A model generated the notes under the pieces. It did no database searches, was not told the origin of the DNA, and saw only the letters and a program-made list of their open reading frames with translations. The translations under genes were made by a program, and so were the position numbers. Positions 9,126-17,813 of a DNA stretch of 64,000 nt are shown here, piece after piece (the stretch's first letter is position 1; each line of letters starts with the position of its first letter). The stretch comes from Desulfovibrio aminophilus (GTDB taxonomy: Bacteria > Desulfobacterota > Desulfovibrionia > Desulfovibrionales > Desulfovibrionaceae): positions 1 through 64,000 of the forward strand of contig NZ_JAMHGA010000023.1 in assembly GCF_023660105.1 (NCBI RefSeq), written 5' to 3'.

Positions 9126-9872
9126 ATGCACGCACGGAAGTTCTGGATTCAGGGGCAGCCCGCCAATCCCGGGGACATCCGCTCCATCGTCTCGTTCGGC
9201 GACAGCCTGAGCGATACCGGCTTCTCCGACGGGCACGGCTTCGGCCGCTCCAGCAACGGCCCCACCTGGGTGGAATACCTGGCCGAGCGCCTCGGGGCCC
9301 GGCTGACCTGCCTGGCCTGGGGCGGGGCCCGCACCGACCAGGGCAACTGCTCCGGCCCGAAGGACTGGTCCGGCCTGTCCTGGCAGATCGAGCGGCACGC
9401 CTTCGACGGCGGGCCGGAATCCACGCTGTACACCATCCTGGCCGGAGTCAACGACCTCTTTCACGGCAACGGCGACCCGGAGGCCACGGCCGCGCGGCTC
9501 GTCGCGGCCCAGGAACGCCTCCTGGAGAAGGGCGCGCGGCGGATTCTGCTGCTCACCGTCCCGGACCTCAGCCGCGCCCCGGCCTACAGGACGCAGAAAG
9601 AGTATGCCGACGCGCGGCGGACCGTCCACGAGCACACCCTGGCGGTCAACGCACGGTTGCTGGACCGGCTGCGCCCGGGCCCGTGCATGCTGTTCGACGC
9701 CGCGGGATTCCTGGAGCACCTCCTGGACCACGCCTACCGCGACACGGCGGCGGCCTGGCTGGGAAGCTATGCCTTCCCCGATCCGGCGGGGCATTTCTGG
9801 TGGGACGACTGGCACCCCATGACCTCGGTGCATGAGCGCCTGGCCCAGGCGGTCGGCGCGGCCGGAGACTGA
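9126..9872 (+). CDS. GDSL-family hydrolase/lipase
   Basis: 248 residues, cytoplasmic by appearance (no signal peptide). All SGNH blocks can be seen: block I FGDSLSDTG with S27, block II with a glycine in WGGARTDQG, block III VND in LAGVNDLFHG, and block V DDWHP with D227 and H230. This matches the thermolabile-haemolysin-like/plant-type GDSL esterases. The ATG at 9126 follows GGGGAG at 9112-9117; a longer frame to 9021 exists but its extra residues are low complexity. Monocistronic, between the fixX terminator and a convergent small gene. The natural ester is unknown. Confidence 0.85.
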   Translation: MHARKFWIQGQPANPGDIRSIVSFGDSLSDTGFSDGHGFGRSSNGPTWVEYLAERLGARLTCLAWGGARTDQGNCSGPKDWSGLSWQIERHAFDGGPESTLYTILAGVNDLFHGNGDPEATAARLVAAQERLLEKGARRILLLTVPDLSRAPAYRTQKEYADARRTVHEHTLAVNARLLDRLRPGPCMLFDAAGFLEHLLDHAYRDTAAAWLGSYAFPDPAGHFWWDDWHPMTSVHERLAQAVGAAGD

Positions 9873-9954
9873 ACCTGGACCGGCGGGAGAAGGCCCTGCC
9901 GGGCCGTGAGGCCTCCATGCATTTCCCTCGCCGGACGCAAGGCCCGGCGGGGGA

Positions 9955-10173
9955 CTATCCGCCCCGCCTCACGATGTAGCCGCCGATCTCCAGCGCCTCG
10001 TCGAGCTTGGCGCAGGCATTCTCGTGAATGCCCGCCGCCGACTGCCGCAAGTCCCTGGAGCACGCCGCGTGCAATGCCTGAAGCGCTCTCCTGGACTCGC
10101 TCTCCCAGGCGGCGAACTCGGCGATGTTGACCAGCCGCCAAATGACGGCCATCTGTTTTTCCTGCTCGTTCAT
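9955..10173 (-). CDS. Small hypothetical protein (72 aa)
   Basis: Begins MNEQEKQMAVIWRLVNIAEF and ends in EIGGYIVRRGG. No recognised domain; mostly helical and amphipathic, soluble. A GGGGA box lies 7 bases before the ATG at 10173, and a sigma-70-like promoter can be drawn 60 bases further upstream (10239-10266). A longer reading to 10266 would add an unlikely Tyr/Val/Met-rich N-terminus from AT-rich leader DNA. It converges on the GDSL gene. Function unknown. Confidence 0.5.
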   Translation of the reverse strand: MNEQEKQMAVIWRLVNIAEFAAWESESRRALQALHAACSRDLRQSAAGIHENACAKLDEALEIGGYIVRRGG

Positions 10174-10238
10174 GACCGATCCCCGTGTGAGGTTCACAAG
10201 CTGATGCTCCAGGAAGCAATACACACCATGCATCATGT

Positions 10239-10266
10239 ATACTACGACACAATAATAGGCAAACAA
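10239..10266 (-). promoter_or_regulatory. Candidate sigma-70 promoter
   Basis: On the - strand TTGTTT (10266-10261) is followed after 16 bases by TAGTAT (10244-10239). The start of transcription would be about 60 bases upstream of the ATG at 10173. Confidence 0.4.
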
Positions 10267-10357
10267 AAAACGGTTGTTTTAATAGCTCCAAATGTTGCGC
10301 GAATCCTTTACACAGAAAAAAATCCATATCAGAATCAATTTTCGACCATTCATCATG

Positions 10358-10373
10358 AATCGATTGATCGATT
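10358..10373. repeat. Perfect 16-bp palindrome, operator candidate
   Basis: AATCGAT-TG-ATCGATT is a perfect inverted repeat of 7 bp with a 2-base centre, in AT-rich noncoding DNA. It overlaps a direct repeat of ATCGATTG. Size and form fit a dimeric repressor site; no regulator gene is adjacent. Confidence 0.4.
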
Positions 10374-10528
10374 GATTATTACTAAATGTAAAATTGTGTA
10401 AAATGAGTTTGCCGCAAGGCGAATGAAAGAAGAACATCCTTCCACAATAGATGCCTGTCGGGGTCGGCACGCCCTTGGGCCGGCGTTCAGTGTTCCCCGC
10501 CCGTACCGGGGGCGGCGATACGCGAGTC

Positions 10529-11458
10529 TCAGCCTTCCCGGCTGAACGGGCGGCACAGCCCGGCCGGAGCGTTGCCGAAGCGGCGCAGGCGGTCCAGCCG
10601 GTTGGACGCGGCCAGCACGAGCAGGGTCAGGACGTAGGGCAGGACGCGCAGGACCCAGACCGGGACCGTGTCCAGGCCCGCTGCCTGGAAGTAGAACTGG
10701 AGGGCCGAGAGTCCGCCGAAGAGGAGCGCGCCCACGGCCACGCGGCCGGGCCGCCAGCCGGCGAAGACGACCATGGCGATGGCGATGTAGCCCTGGCCCG
10801 CGCTCATGCCGTCCTTCCAGCCCGGGGTGAAGCAGAGCGAGAGGTAGGCCCCGGCCAGACCGGCCAGACACCCGCCGAAGAGCACGCAGAGGCTGCGCGT
10901 CAGCCGCACCGGCACGCCCGCCGCGTCCGCGGCCTGGGCGTTCTCGCCCGAGGCCCGCACCGCCAGACCGGCGCGGGTGCGCGCGAGGAACCAGCAGACC
11001 AGGGGCAGCAACACATAGGCCGCGTAGGCCAGGGGCGGCTGGCGGAACAGGATCTCGCCCAGCACCGGGACGCCCGCCAGCAGGGGCACGTCGTAGGACG
11101 GCAGGCGCAGGCCCTGGCCGCCGATCCAGGCCCGGCCCAGGAAACCCGTGCCGCCGATGCCGAGCAGGCCCACGGCCAAGCCGGAGAGCACCTGATCCGC
11201 GCCGCAGCCCACGCTGAACAGGGCGTGCAGCGAGGCCAGGGCCATGCCCGCCAGGGCGGCCGCGCCCACGGCGGCCAAGGGATCGCCCGTGGCCGCGCCC
11301 ACCGCGAATCCAGCCAGGGCCCCGGCCAGCATCATGCCCTCCAGGCCCAGGTTGAGCACCCCGCCGCGCTCGGAAAGCACCTCGCCCAGGGCCGCCAGGA
11401 GCACGGCGATGGAGGACTTCACCGCGATCTGGGCCACCAGGATCAGGTCATTGCCCAC
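10529..11458 (-). CDS. ABC transporter permease, nucleoside/BMP family (YufQ-like)
   Basis: 309-residue BPD-2 permease with about 8-9 helices, starting MGNDLILVAQIAVKSSIAVLLAALGE. The segment LSERGGVLNLGLEGMMLAGAL is characteristic of the second permease of BMP-type nucleoside or simple-sugar importers. The start is GTG at 11458, 11 bases inside the upstream permease gene, with a GGAGG box on the - strand before it; the nearby ATG is out of frame. Last gene of the four-gene transporter operon. Confidence 0.88.
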   Translation of the reverse strand: MGNDLILVAQIAVKSSIAVLLAALGEVLSERGGVLNLGLEGMMLAGALAGFAVGAATGDPLAAVGAAALAGMALASLHALFSVGCGADQVLSGLAVGLLGIGGTGFLGRAWIGGQGLRLPSYDVPLLAGVPVLGEILFRQPPLAYAAYVLLPLVCWFLARTRAGLAVRASGENAQAADAAGVPVRLTRSLCVLFGGCLAGLAGAYLSLCFTPGWKDGMSAGQGYIAIAMVVFAGWRPGRVAVGALLFGGLSALQFYFQAAGLDTVPVWVLRVLPYVLTLLVLAASNRLDRLRRFGNAPAGLCRPFSREG

Positions 11459-12527
11459 GGCCGCCTCCGTCCGCGCCGCCCAGGACCACGCGGCGGCCCG
11501 AAATCCACTCGCCCAGGAGCAGGCCGAAGAGGAGCGCGGCCTCGATCACCGCGACCACGGCCCCGGGCAGGCCCAGCGCGGTCTGGAGCTGGTCCCCGCC
11601 GACCTCCGCCGCGCCCAGGAACACGGCCGCCGGAACCACGGCCAGGGGGTGCAGCCGGGCCAGGAAGGCCACGATGATGCCGTCGAAGCCGTAGCCCGAG
11701 GCCAGGCCGTCCTGGAGGCGGTGCTGCATGCCCAGCACCTCGCAGGCCCCGGCCAGCCCGGCCAGGGCTCCGGAGAGGCAGAGGGCCAGGACCGTGATCC
11801 GCTCCACCCGGAACCCGGCGTAGCGCGCGGCGGACGGGCTGCGGCCGATGATCCGGGCCCGGTAGCCGAAACCCGTGCGCCGGAGGAGGAACAGGAGCAG
11901 CCCGGCGCAGGCCAGGGCCAGGCCCAGGCCCAGGTGCAGGCGGGTGCCGGGCCAGACCGGCAGGAAGGAGGCGGCGGGCAGCTCGGCCGTGCCCGGGAAG
12001 CCGAACCCGGCCGGATCGCGCCAGGGGCCGAAATAGAGGTGCTCCATGAAGATCACGGCCACGTAGTTCAGGAGCAGGGTGGAGAGGATCTCGTTGACCC
12101 CGCAGCGGGTCTTGAGCAGCGCGGCCAGCCCGGCCCAAAGCCCGCCCAGGACGGCCCCGGCCAGGAGGCAGGCCGGGATCAGAACCCAGGGACCGGCCTC
12201 GGGCCAGAGCCGCAGCCCCACCAGGCCCGCGCCGACCGCGCCGAACACGAACTGGCCCTCGGCCCCGATGTTCCAGACCTGGAGCGAGCAGCAGAGGGCC
12301 ACGGCCAGGCCGGTGAGGGTCAGGGGCGCGGCCTTGAGCAGGACCTCGGTGAAGGCCCCGGGATACCCGAACGCGCCTTGGATCATGGCCGCGTAGGCCG
12401 CCAGGGGGTCGGCCCCGAGCGCGGCGAAGGCCGCCGCGCCGAGGACCAGGGCCAGGACCAGGGCCGCTCCCGTGGCCGGGAGCCCTCCCAGGGGCGGCGG
12501 CCCGTGGCGCTTTTCCAGGCGGATCAC
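11448..12527 (-). CDS. ABC transporter permease, nucleoside/BMP family (YufP-like)
   Basis: 359 residues, about ten helices, with the family motif KTRCGVNEILSTLLLNYVAV in the central loop, typical of the first permease in BMP-type importers. The GTG start at 12527 overlaps the stop of the ATPase gene (GTGA), so the two are translationally coupled. The end overlaps the next permease by 11 bases. Substrate is probably a nucleoside, but riboflavin-type members of the family also exist. Confidence 0.88.
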   Translation of the reverse strand: MIRLEKRHGPPPLGGLPATGAALVLALVLGAAAFAALGADPLAAYAAMIQGAFGYPGAFTEVLLKAAPLTLTGLAVALCCSLQVWNIGAEGQFVFGAVGAGLVGLRLWPEAGPWVLIPACLLAGAVLGGLWAGLAALLKTRCGVNEILSTLLLNYVAVIFMEHLYFGPWRDPAGFGFPGTAELPAASFLPVWPGTRLHLGLGLALACAGLLLFLLRRTGFGYRARIIGRSPSAARYAGFRVERITVLALCLSGALAGLAGACEVLGMQHRLQDGLASGYGFDGIIVAFLARLHPLAVVPAAVFLGAAEVGGDQLQTALGLPGAVVAVIEAALLFGLLLGEWISGRRVVLGGADGGGRGQ

Positions 12528-14011
12528 GCGGCCTCCAGGCCGGACATGAGCCGCCCGAGGAGGTCCAGGGCCCCCGGCGCGCCGGACTCGACCCAGCCCG
12601 CTGGACGGCCGCGATAGAGGACCATCACCCGCGAGGCCAGGGCCAGGGCCTCCTCGGGGTCTCCGGTGAGCAGGATCACGGCCGCGTCGTCGGCCGCGCG
12701 CGCCAGGGCGGCGCGCACCTCGGCCACGGCGGAGACGTCCAGGCCCTGGGTGGGCTGCTCCACCACCAGCAGGGGGGCCCGCTTGCTCAGCTCCCGGGCC
12801 AGGATGAACTTCTGCAGGTTGCCGCCGGACAGCTCGCGGGCCCGGGCCCCGGGGCCGGAGGCCGCGATGCGGAACTCCTCGATGGCCCGGCGCACGACCC
12901 GGTCGGCGTCGCCGAAGTCCGGGAACAGGCTCCGGCCGCCGGGCGTGGTGAGCAGGAAATTCTCGCGCAGGGTCAGGTCCGGCGCCGTGGCCTGGCCGTG
13001 CCGGTCCTCGGGCACGAAGGCCACCCGGCCGCGCTCCGGCGGCCAGCGCCGCGCGTCCAGCTCCCGGCCCAGGAAGGCGATCCGGCCGAACGCGGGCGGC
13101 CGCACCCCGCCCAGGGCCTGGGCCAAGGCCTCCAGGCCGTTGCCCGCCACGGCCGTGACCGCCACGATTTCGCCTCGCCGGGCCTCGATATCGACATCGG
13201 AGAAGGCGGGCAGCCCCTGGGCGTCCGCGCCGCACAGGCCCCGCGCGGAAAGGACCGTCTCGCCCGGCTCGCCCCGGGGCCGGACCGGAGGCGTCCCGTC
13301 CTCCCCGCCCATCATGAGCCGGGCCAGCTCGGCCGGGTCCAGGTCCGAGGCCGGGCCCAGGTTGCGGGCCACCACCCGGCCGCGCCGGAGCACCGAGACC
13401 TCGTCGGCGGCCAGGCCGATCTCCTCCAGCTTGTGGCTCACGAAGACCACGGCCCGGCCCTCGGCGGCCAGGCGGCGCAATAGGGCGTAAAGTTCGCGGA
13501 TCTCCTCCGGGGCCAGCACCGAGGTGGGCTCGTCGAGGATGAGCACGCCCGCGTCGCGGGCCAGGAGCTTCAGGATTTCCACGCGCTGGCGCTCGCCCAT
13601 GGAGAGGTCGTCGATGCGCCGTTCCGGGTCCACGGGGATGCCGAAGCGCTCGCCCAGGTCCCGGACCTCGCCGGGATCGAGCAGGCGGCCCAGGGCCAGG
13701 GAGAGGTTCTCGGCCACGCTCAGGGGCCCCACGAGCATGAAGCGCTGGTGCACCATGCCGATGCCCAGGCGCAGGGAGCGGGCCGGGGAGTCCAGGCGCA
13801 CCGGGACCCCGCGCAGGAGGATGGTCCCGGCGTCCGGGCGGCGGCTCCCGGCCAGCATGCCCATGAGCGTGCTCTTGCCCGCCCCGTTCTCGCCCAGCAG
13901 GGCGTGGACCCGGCCCGCGTACAGGTCCAGGTCCACGGCGTCGTTGGCCGTGAACGGCCCGAAGCGCTTGGTCAGGCCCCGGCAGGCGAGAAGCGGCGTG
14001 TCATGCGGCAT
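12524..14011 (-). CDS. ABC transporter ATP-binding protein, duplicated ABC domains (YufO-like)
   Basis: 495 residues with two ABC domains, as usual for BMP and sugar importers. Domain 1 has Walker A GENGAGKST (about residue 37), signature LSMGERQR and Walker B ILDEPTS; domain 2 has a degenerate Walker A region (AVAGNGLEALA) and signature ELSGGNLQKF. It energises the two downstream permeases. The ATG at 14011 has no Shine-Dalgarno sequence: the bases before it are the U tract and stem of a terminator hairpin (14016-14045). No alternative in-frame start lies upstream. Confidence 0.9.
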   Translation of the reverse strand: MPHDTPLLACRGLTKRFGPFTANDAVDLDLYAGRVHALLGENGAGKSTLMGMLAGSRRPDAGTILLRGVPVRLDSPARSLRLGIGMVHQRFMLVGPLSVAENLSLALGRLLDPGEVRDLGERFGIPVDPERRIDDLSMGERQRVEILKLLARDAGVLILDEPTSVLAPEEIRELYALLRRLAAEGRAVVFVSHKLEEIGLAADEVSVLRRGRVVARNLGPASDLDPAELARLMMGGEDGTPPVRPRGEPGETVLSARGLCGADAQGLPAFSDVDIEARRGEIVAVTAVAGNGLEALAQALGGVRPPAFGRIAFLGRELDARRWPPERGRVAFVPEDRHGQATAPDLTLRENFLLTTPGGRSLFPDFGDADRVVRRAIEEFRIAASGPGARARELSGGNLQKFILARELSKRAPLLVVEQPTQGLDVSAVAEVRAALARAADDAAVILLTGDPEEALALASRVMVLYRGRPAGWVESGAPGALDLLGRLMSGLEAA

Positions 14012-14015
14012 GGCG

Positions 14016-14045
14016 AAAAAAAGGGGGACCGGAAGCCGGTCCCCC
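14016..14045 (-). terminator. Terminator/attenuator between the binding-protein gene and the ABC ATPase gene
   Basis: On the - strand a 10-bp stem (14045-14036 with 14032-14023) and a 3-base loop are followed by seven T (14022-14016). This is a textbook intrinsic terminator, located inside the operon 17 bases after the binding-protein stop and 4 bases before the ATPase ATG. It would lower ATPase and permease expression relative to the binding protein. Confidence 0.8.
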
Positions 14046-14062
14046 GGTTGCGCGTCGGAACG

Positions 14063-15157
14063 CTAGTTCGGCAGCTTGCCGCCGACGCCCTTGACGAACC
14101 ACTGCATGGTCAGCAGCTCCTTGTCCGGGGCCTTCTGGCCCTTGGCCACGCGTTCCTTGCCGGACTGGTCCACGATCGGACCGGCGAAGGACTCGTCCTG
14201 GCCCTTCTCCATCCGGGCGGCCACGGCCTGGACCTTGTCGCGCACGGCCTGGGGCACGGCCTCGCCGAAGGGCGAGAGGCCCACGACGCCGTCTTCCATG
14301 CCGCCGAAATACTCCACCGGCTTCCAGGTTCCGTCCAGGACCTTGCGGACCTGATCCACGTAGACCCGGCCCCAGTGGAAGACCGTGGAGACCAGGGCGC
14401 AGCCCGCGCCGTAACGGGCCACGTCGTCGCAGTAGCCGACGGCGGCGACGCCCTTGGCGCAGGCGGCCTTGGCGCTGTCGGGGGTGTCGGCCATCTGGCG
14501 GATGAGGTCGTGGCCGCGTCCCGCCAGGGTCTCGGCCAGGGTGGTCTCGTTGACCGGGTCGCGCCAGGCCTTGAGCCAGACCACGGTGTTCACCTTGGCC
14601 GGGTCGTGGGCGGCCTTGGCCTCGTCCAGGCCGCGCAGCAGGCCCAGGGTGAAGGCGTTGATCCCGCGCACCACCTCGGGGATGGGCTGGGTGGCCACGG
14701 TGCCCACGTTCTTGTAGCCCATGAGTCCGGCCATGTAGCCCGCCAGGTACTCGGTCTGCTCGATGCGGATCATGTAGGTGCCCATGTTCGGCCGGGTCTT
14801 GTAGCCCGAGCAGTGCATGAAGCGGACCTTGGGGAACTCCCCGGCGACCTTGTACATGGCGTCCATGTGCGTGAAGGTGGTGCCGAAGACGATGTCGCAG
14901 CCCTGCTGGGCGTAGGAGCGGATGACCCGCTCGGAGTCGGCCGGGCTCATGACGTTCTCGGTGTAGGAGACCTCCACCTTGTCGCCCAGCTCCTTCTTGA
15001 GCTGCTCGATGCCCGCGTGGTGGCTGGCGGTCCAGCCCTGGTCGTTGATCGTCTCCAGCAGCACGAAGGCCACCCGGACCTTGTTTCCCGCGAACGCGGC
15101 CGATGCGGCCAGCAGCACCAGCGCGACGGCCAACGCCGCCATGAGGATTCTCTTCAT
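14063..15157 (-). CDS. BMP-family periplasmic substrate-binding protein
   Basis: 364 residues with a Sec signal peptide (MKRILMAALAVALVLLAASAAFA, probable cleavage after AFA; no lipobox cysteine). The mature part matches the BMP/PnrA family: VRVAFVLLETINDQGWTASHHAG, then FGTTFTHMDAM and GYMAGLMGYKNVGTV. It captures the ligand for the ABC transporter encoded downstream. A GAGGGAG box lies 3-9 bases before the ATG at 15157. Unlike most BMP proteins it is not lipidated. The transporter set would import purine nucleosides or a related ligand. Divergent from glnHPQ. Confidence 0.9.
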   Translation of the reverse strand: MKRILMAALAVALVLLAASAAFAGNKVRVAFVLLETINDQGWTASHHAGIEQLKKELGDKVEVSYTENVMSPADSERVIRSYAQQGCDIVFGTTFTHMDAMYKVAGEFPKVRFMHCSGYKTRPNMGTYMIRIEQTEYLAGYMAGLMGYKNVGTVATQPIPEVVRGINAFTLGLLRGLDEAKAAHDPAKVNTVVWLKAWRDPVNETTLAETLAGRGHDLIRQMADTPDSAKAACAKGVAAVGYCDDVARYGAGCALVSTVFHWGRVYVDQVRKVLDGTWKPVEYFGGMEDGVVGLSPFGEAVPQAVRDKVQAVAARMEKGQDESFAGPIVDQSGKERVAKGQKAPDKELLTMQWFVKGVGGKLPN

Positions 15158-15323
15158 CTCCCTCGCTCCTTGTTTGTCCACGCGGCGGATGTTCCCGCGC
15201 CCACTCCACCGACGGGCATACCCGATATTTCTCCGTCCCGCAAAGCCCTGGCATCCCAACGGGATGCGCTCCGAAATCAGCCGGTGCGCCGGGGCGTGGG
15301 GGGCGTGATTCCCGATCGTTTTC

Positions 15324-15352
15324 TTGCTACTTGGGCCGTCCTGCGACATACT
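15324..15352 (+). promoter_or_regulatory. Candidate sigma-70 promoter of glnHPQ
   Basis: TTGCTA (15324-15329), a 17-base spacer, and CATACT (15347-15352), giving a start near 15359 and a leader of about 75 bases before glnH. The divergent BMP operon must start in the same 276-base gap; only a weak match was seen for it. Confidence 0.5.
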
Positions 15353-15433
15353 GCCCGCGCGACGAACCCGGGCAGGCCGTCCGTCCCTCCCGGAGGGGCG
15401 TGTGATATCCCAGCAACCCGAACCCTGGAGAGC

Positions 15434-16183
15434 ATGATGAAACGCATCCTTTCCCTGATTCTCGCCGCCGCCCTGCTGGTCTCCTTCGCGGGAGCCGCCT
15501 CGGCCAAGAAGCTCATCGTGGCCACGGACACGAACTTCCCGCCCTTCGAGTTCAAGGATCCGGCCTCGGGCAAGCACACCGGCTTCGACGTGGAGCTGTG
15601 GGACGCCATCGCCAAGAAGATCGGCGCGGAGTACGACCTCCAGCCCATGGACTTCAACGGCATCATCCCCGGCCTGCAGTCCGGCCAGATCGACGTGGGC
15701 ATCGCGGGCATGACCATCAAGCCCGAGCGCGCCAAGGTCGTGGACTTCTCCGATCCCTACTACAACGCGGGCCTGCTCATCCTGGTCAAGAGCGACAACA
15801 AGGACGTCAAGGACGTGAAGAGCCTGGCCGGCAAGGTCGTCTCCACGAAGCTCGGCACCACCAGCGAGGACTTCGTGAAGAAGGAGGCCGGAGCCAAGGA
15901 CGTGAAGCTCTTCCCGAACAACGACGCCATGTTCATGGAGCTGCTCTCCGGCGGCGCCGACGCCGTGGTCTTCGACTCCCCGGTGGTTTCCGACTTCATG
16001 CGCACCGCGGGCAAGGGCCAGGTCAAGGTGGTCGGCCCCCTGTACCAGGGCCAGTCCTACGGCATCGCCTTCCCCAAGGGCAGCGACCTGAAGGCCAAGG
16101 CCGACAAGGCCCTCAAGGAACTCAAGGACAGCGGCGCCTACCGCACCCTGTACGTGAAGTGGTTCGGCACGGAGCCGAAGTAG
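15434..16183 (+). CDS. glnH: Glutamine-type periplasmic binding protein GlnH
   Basis: 249 residues: a signal peptide (about 1-24, ending SFAGAASA), then a type II periplasmic binding fold. The core closely follows enterobacterial GlnH: ATDTNFPPFEFKD, GFDVELWDAIAKKI, PMDFNGIIPGLQ, VVDFSDPYYNAGLL and the C-terminal KWFGTEPK. Two consecutive ATGs exist (15434, 15437); the GGAGAG box at 15427-15432 is better spaced for the second. First gene of glnHPQ; a GC hairpin separates it from glnP. Glutamine specificity is inferred from this similarity. Confidence 0.88.
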   Translation: MMKRILSLILAAALLVSFAGAASAKKLIVATDTNFPPFEFKDPASGKHTGFDVELWDAIAKKIGAEYDLQPMDFNGIIPGLQSGQIDVGIAGMTIKPERAKVVDFSDPYYNAGLLILVKSDNKDVKDVKSLAGKVVSTKLGTTSEDFVKKEAGAKDVKLFPNNDAMFMELLSGGADAVVFDSPVVSDFMRTAGKGQVKVVGPLYQGQSYGIAFPKGSDLKAKADKALKELKDSGAYRTLYVKWFGTEPK

Positions 16184-16202
16184 TCCCCCAACGCCTTCCC
16201 CG

Positions 16203-16234
16203 ACGGAGGCCCGGGCCCGCGCTCGGGCCTCCGT
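16203..16234 (+). other. Intercistronic hairpin glnH-glnP
   Basis: An 11-bp perfect stem (16203-16213 with 16224-16234) around a 10-base loop, without a T run. Such structures after a binding-protein gene commonly protect its mRNA or partially attenuate the permease genes. Confidence 0.55.
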
Positions 16235-16256
16235 TCCGCCTTGAGACGAGGTTCCC

Positions 16257-16919
16257 ATGGCCTTTCAGTTTGAACCCGCTGTCATCCTTGAGACGCTTCC
16301 CATGCTCATGCGCGGCCTGAAGTTCACCGTGCTCATCACGGTGGGCGGCCTGGCCCTGGGCTTTCTCCTGGGGGCCCTGTTCGGGCTCATGAAGCTGGCC
16401 CGCTCCCGCTGGCCCCGAAGGTTCGCCGGGGCCTACATCGAAACCATCCGGGGCACGCCCATGCTCGTGCAGGCCATGTTCCTGTACTACGGCGTGCCCA
16501 TGGCCCTGGGCGTCCGCATCCACCCCCTGCTGGCGGGCATCATGGTCATCGCGGTCAACTCCGGGGCCTACATCGCGGAAATCGTGCGCGGGGCCATCCA
16601 GTCCATCCACGTGGGCCAGAGCGAGGCCGGACGCTCCATCGGGCTCACCGGCTTCCAGACCATGCGCTACATCATCTGGCCCCAGGCCTTCCGGCGCATG
16701 ATCCCGCCCCTGGGCAACCAGTTCATCATCAGCCTCAAGGACACCTCCCTGCTCATGGTCATCGGCGTGGGCGAGCTGCTGCGCACCGGACAGGAGATCG
16801 TGGCCGTGAATTTTCGGGCCTTCGAGGTCTACATGGCCGTGGCCCTGGTCTACCTCGTCATGACCCTGAGCATCGCCGAGGGCCTCAAGAGGCTGGAGCG
16901 TCGCCTGCACATTCTTTAA
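16257..16919 (+). CDS. glnP: Amino acid ABC transporter permease GlnP
   Basis: 220-residue HisMQ-type permease with about five helices. The EAA loop is visible as [29 protein letters not shown] (around residues 122-150), and the N-terminal part has IRGTPMLVQ. It forms the membrane channel of the GlnHPQ importer. The ATG at 16257 follows GAGACGAGG; its stop is 10 bases before glnQ. Confidence 0.9.
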   Translation: MAFQFEPAVILETLPMLMRGLKFTVLITVGGLALGFLLGALFGLMKLARSRWPRRFAGAYIETIRGTPMLVQAMFLYYGVPMALGVRIHPLLAGIMVIAVNSGAYIAEIVRGAIQSIHVGQSEAGRSIGLTGFQTMRYIIWPQAFRRMIPPLGNQFIISLKDTSLLMVIGVGELLRTGQEIVAVNFRAFEVYMAVALVYLVMTLSIAEGLKRLERRLHIL

Positions 16920-16929
16920 GGACCGCGAA

Positions 16930-17658
<729 letters not shown>

Positions 17659-17664
17659 GCACAG

Positions 17665-17690
17665 GGCCCGGCCACGCCGGGCCTTTTCCT
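17665..17690 (+). terminator. Intrinsic terminator after glnQ
   Basis: An 8-bp GC stem (17665-17672 with 17676-17683), a CAC loop, and then TTTTCCTTT. Confidence 0.75.
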
Positions 17691-17726
17691 TTCCCCACGC
17701 CGCGCCTCCCGGGCCCCACTTCCCGC

Positions 17727-17755
17727 TTGCGCGCCCTTTCTCCCGTGGATAGAGT
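17727..17755 (+). promoter_or_regulatory. Candidate sigma-70 promoter of cyuA-cyuP
   Basis: TTGCGC (17727-17732), a 17-base spacer, and TAGAGT (17750-17755). A start near 17762 would give a leader of about 50 bases. It lies just downstream of the glnQ terminator, which supports an independent transcription unit. Confidence 0.45.
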
Positions 17756-17813
17756 GCCTTACCATTCAGAGGCCCGGCGCGACGGGCCGGAACCTTCAGC
17801 AAGAGAGGCCCGC

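Larger units (their letters stand above)
10174..10528. other. AT-rich intergenic region
   Basis: 355 bases without a convincing gene. From about 10190 to 10440 the composition drops far below the rest of the window. It holds a candidate - strand promoter for the 72-residue gene and a 16-bp palindrome (10358-10373). Short frames on both strands look like chance translations of AT-rich DNA. No clear T-tailed terminator for the - strand permease operon was found. Confidence 0.6.

Noticed and set aside
10024-10470. Small frames on both strands in the AT-rich gap (125 and 63 residues)
   Set aside because: No convincing ribosome binding site; one begins antisense to the 72-residue gene and changes composition midway. 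They look like chance frames.
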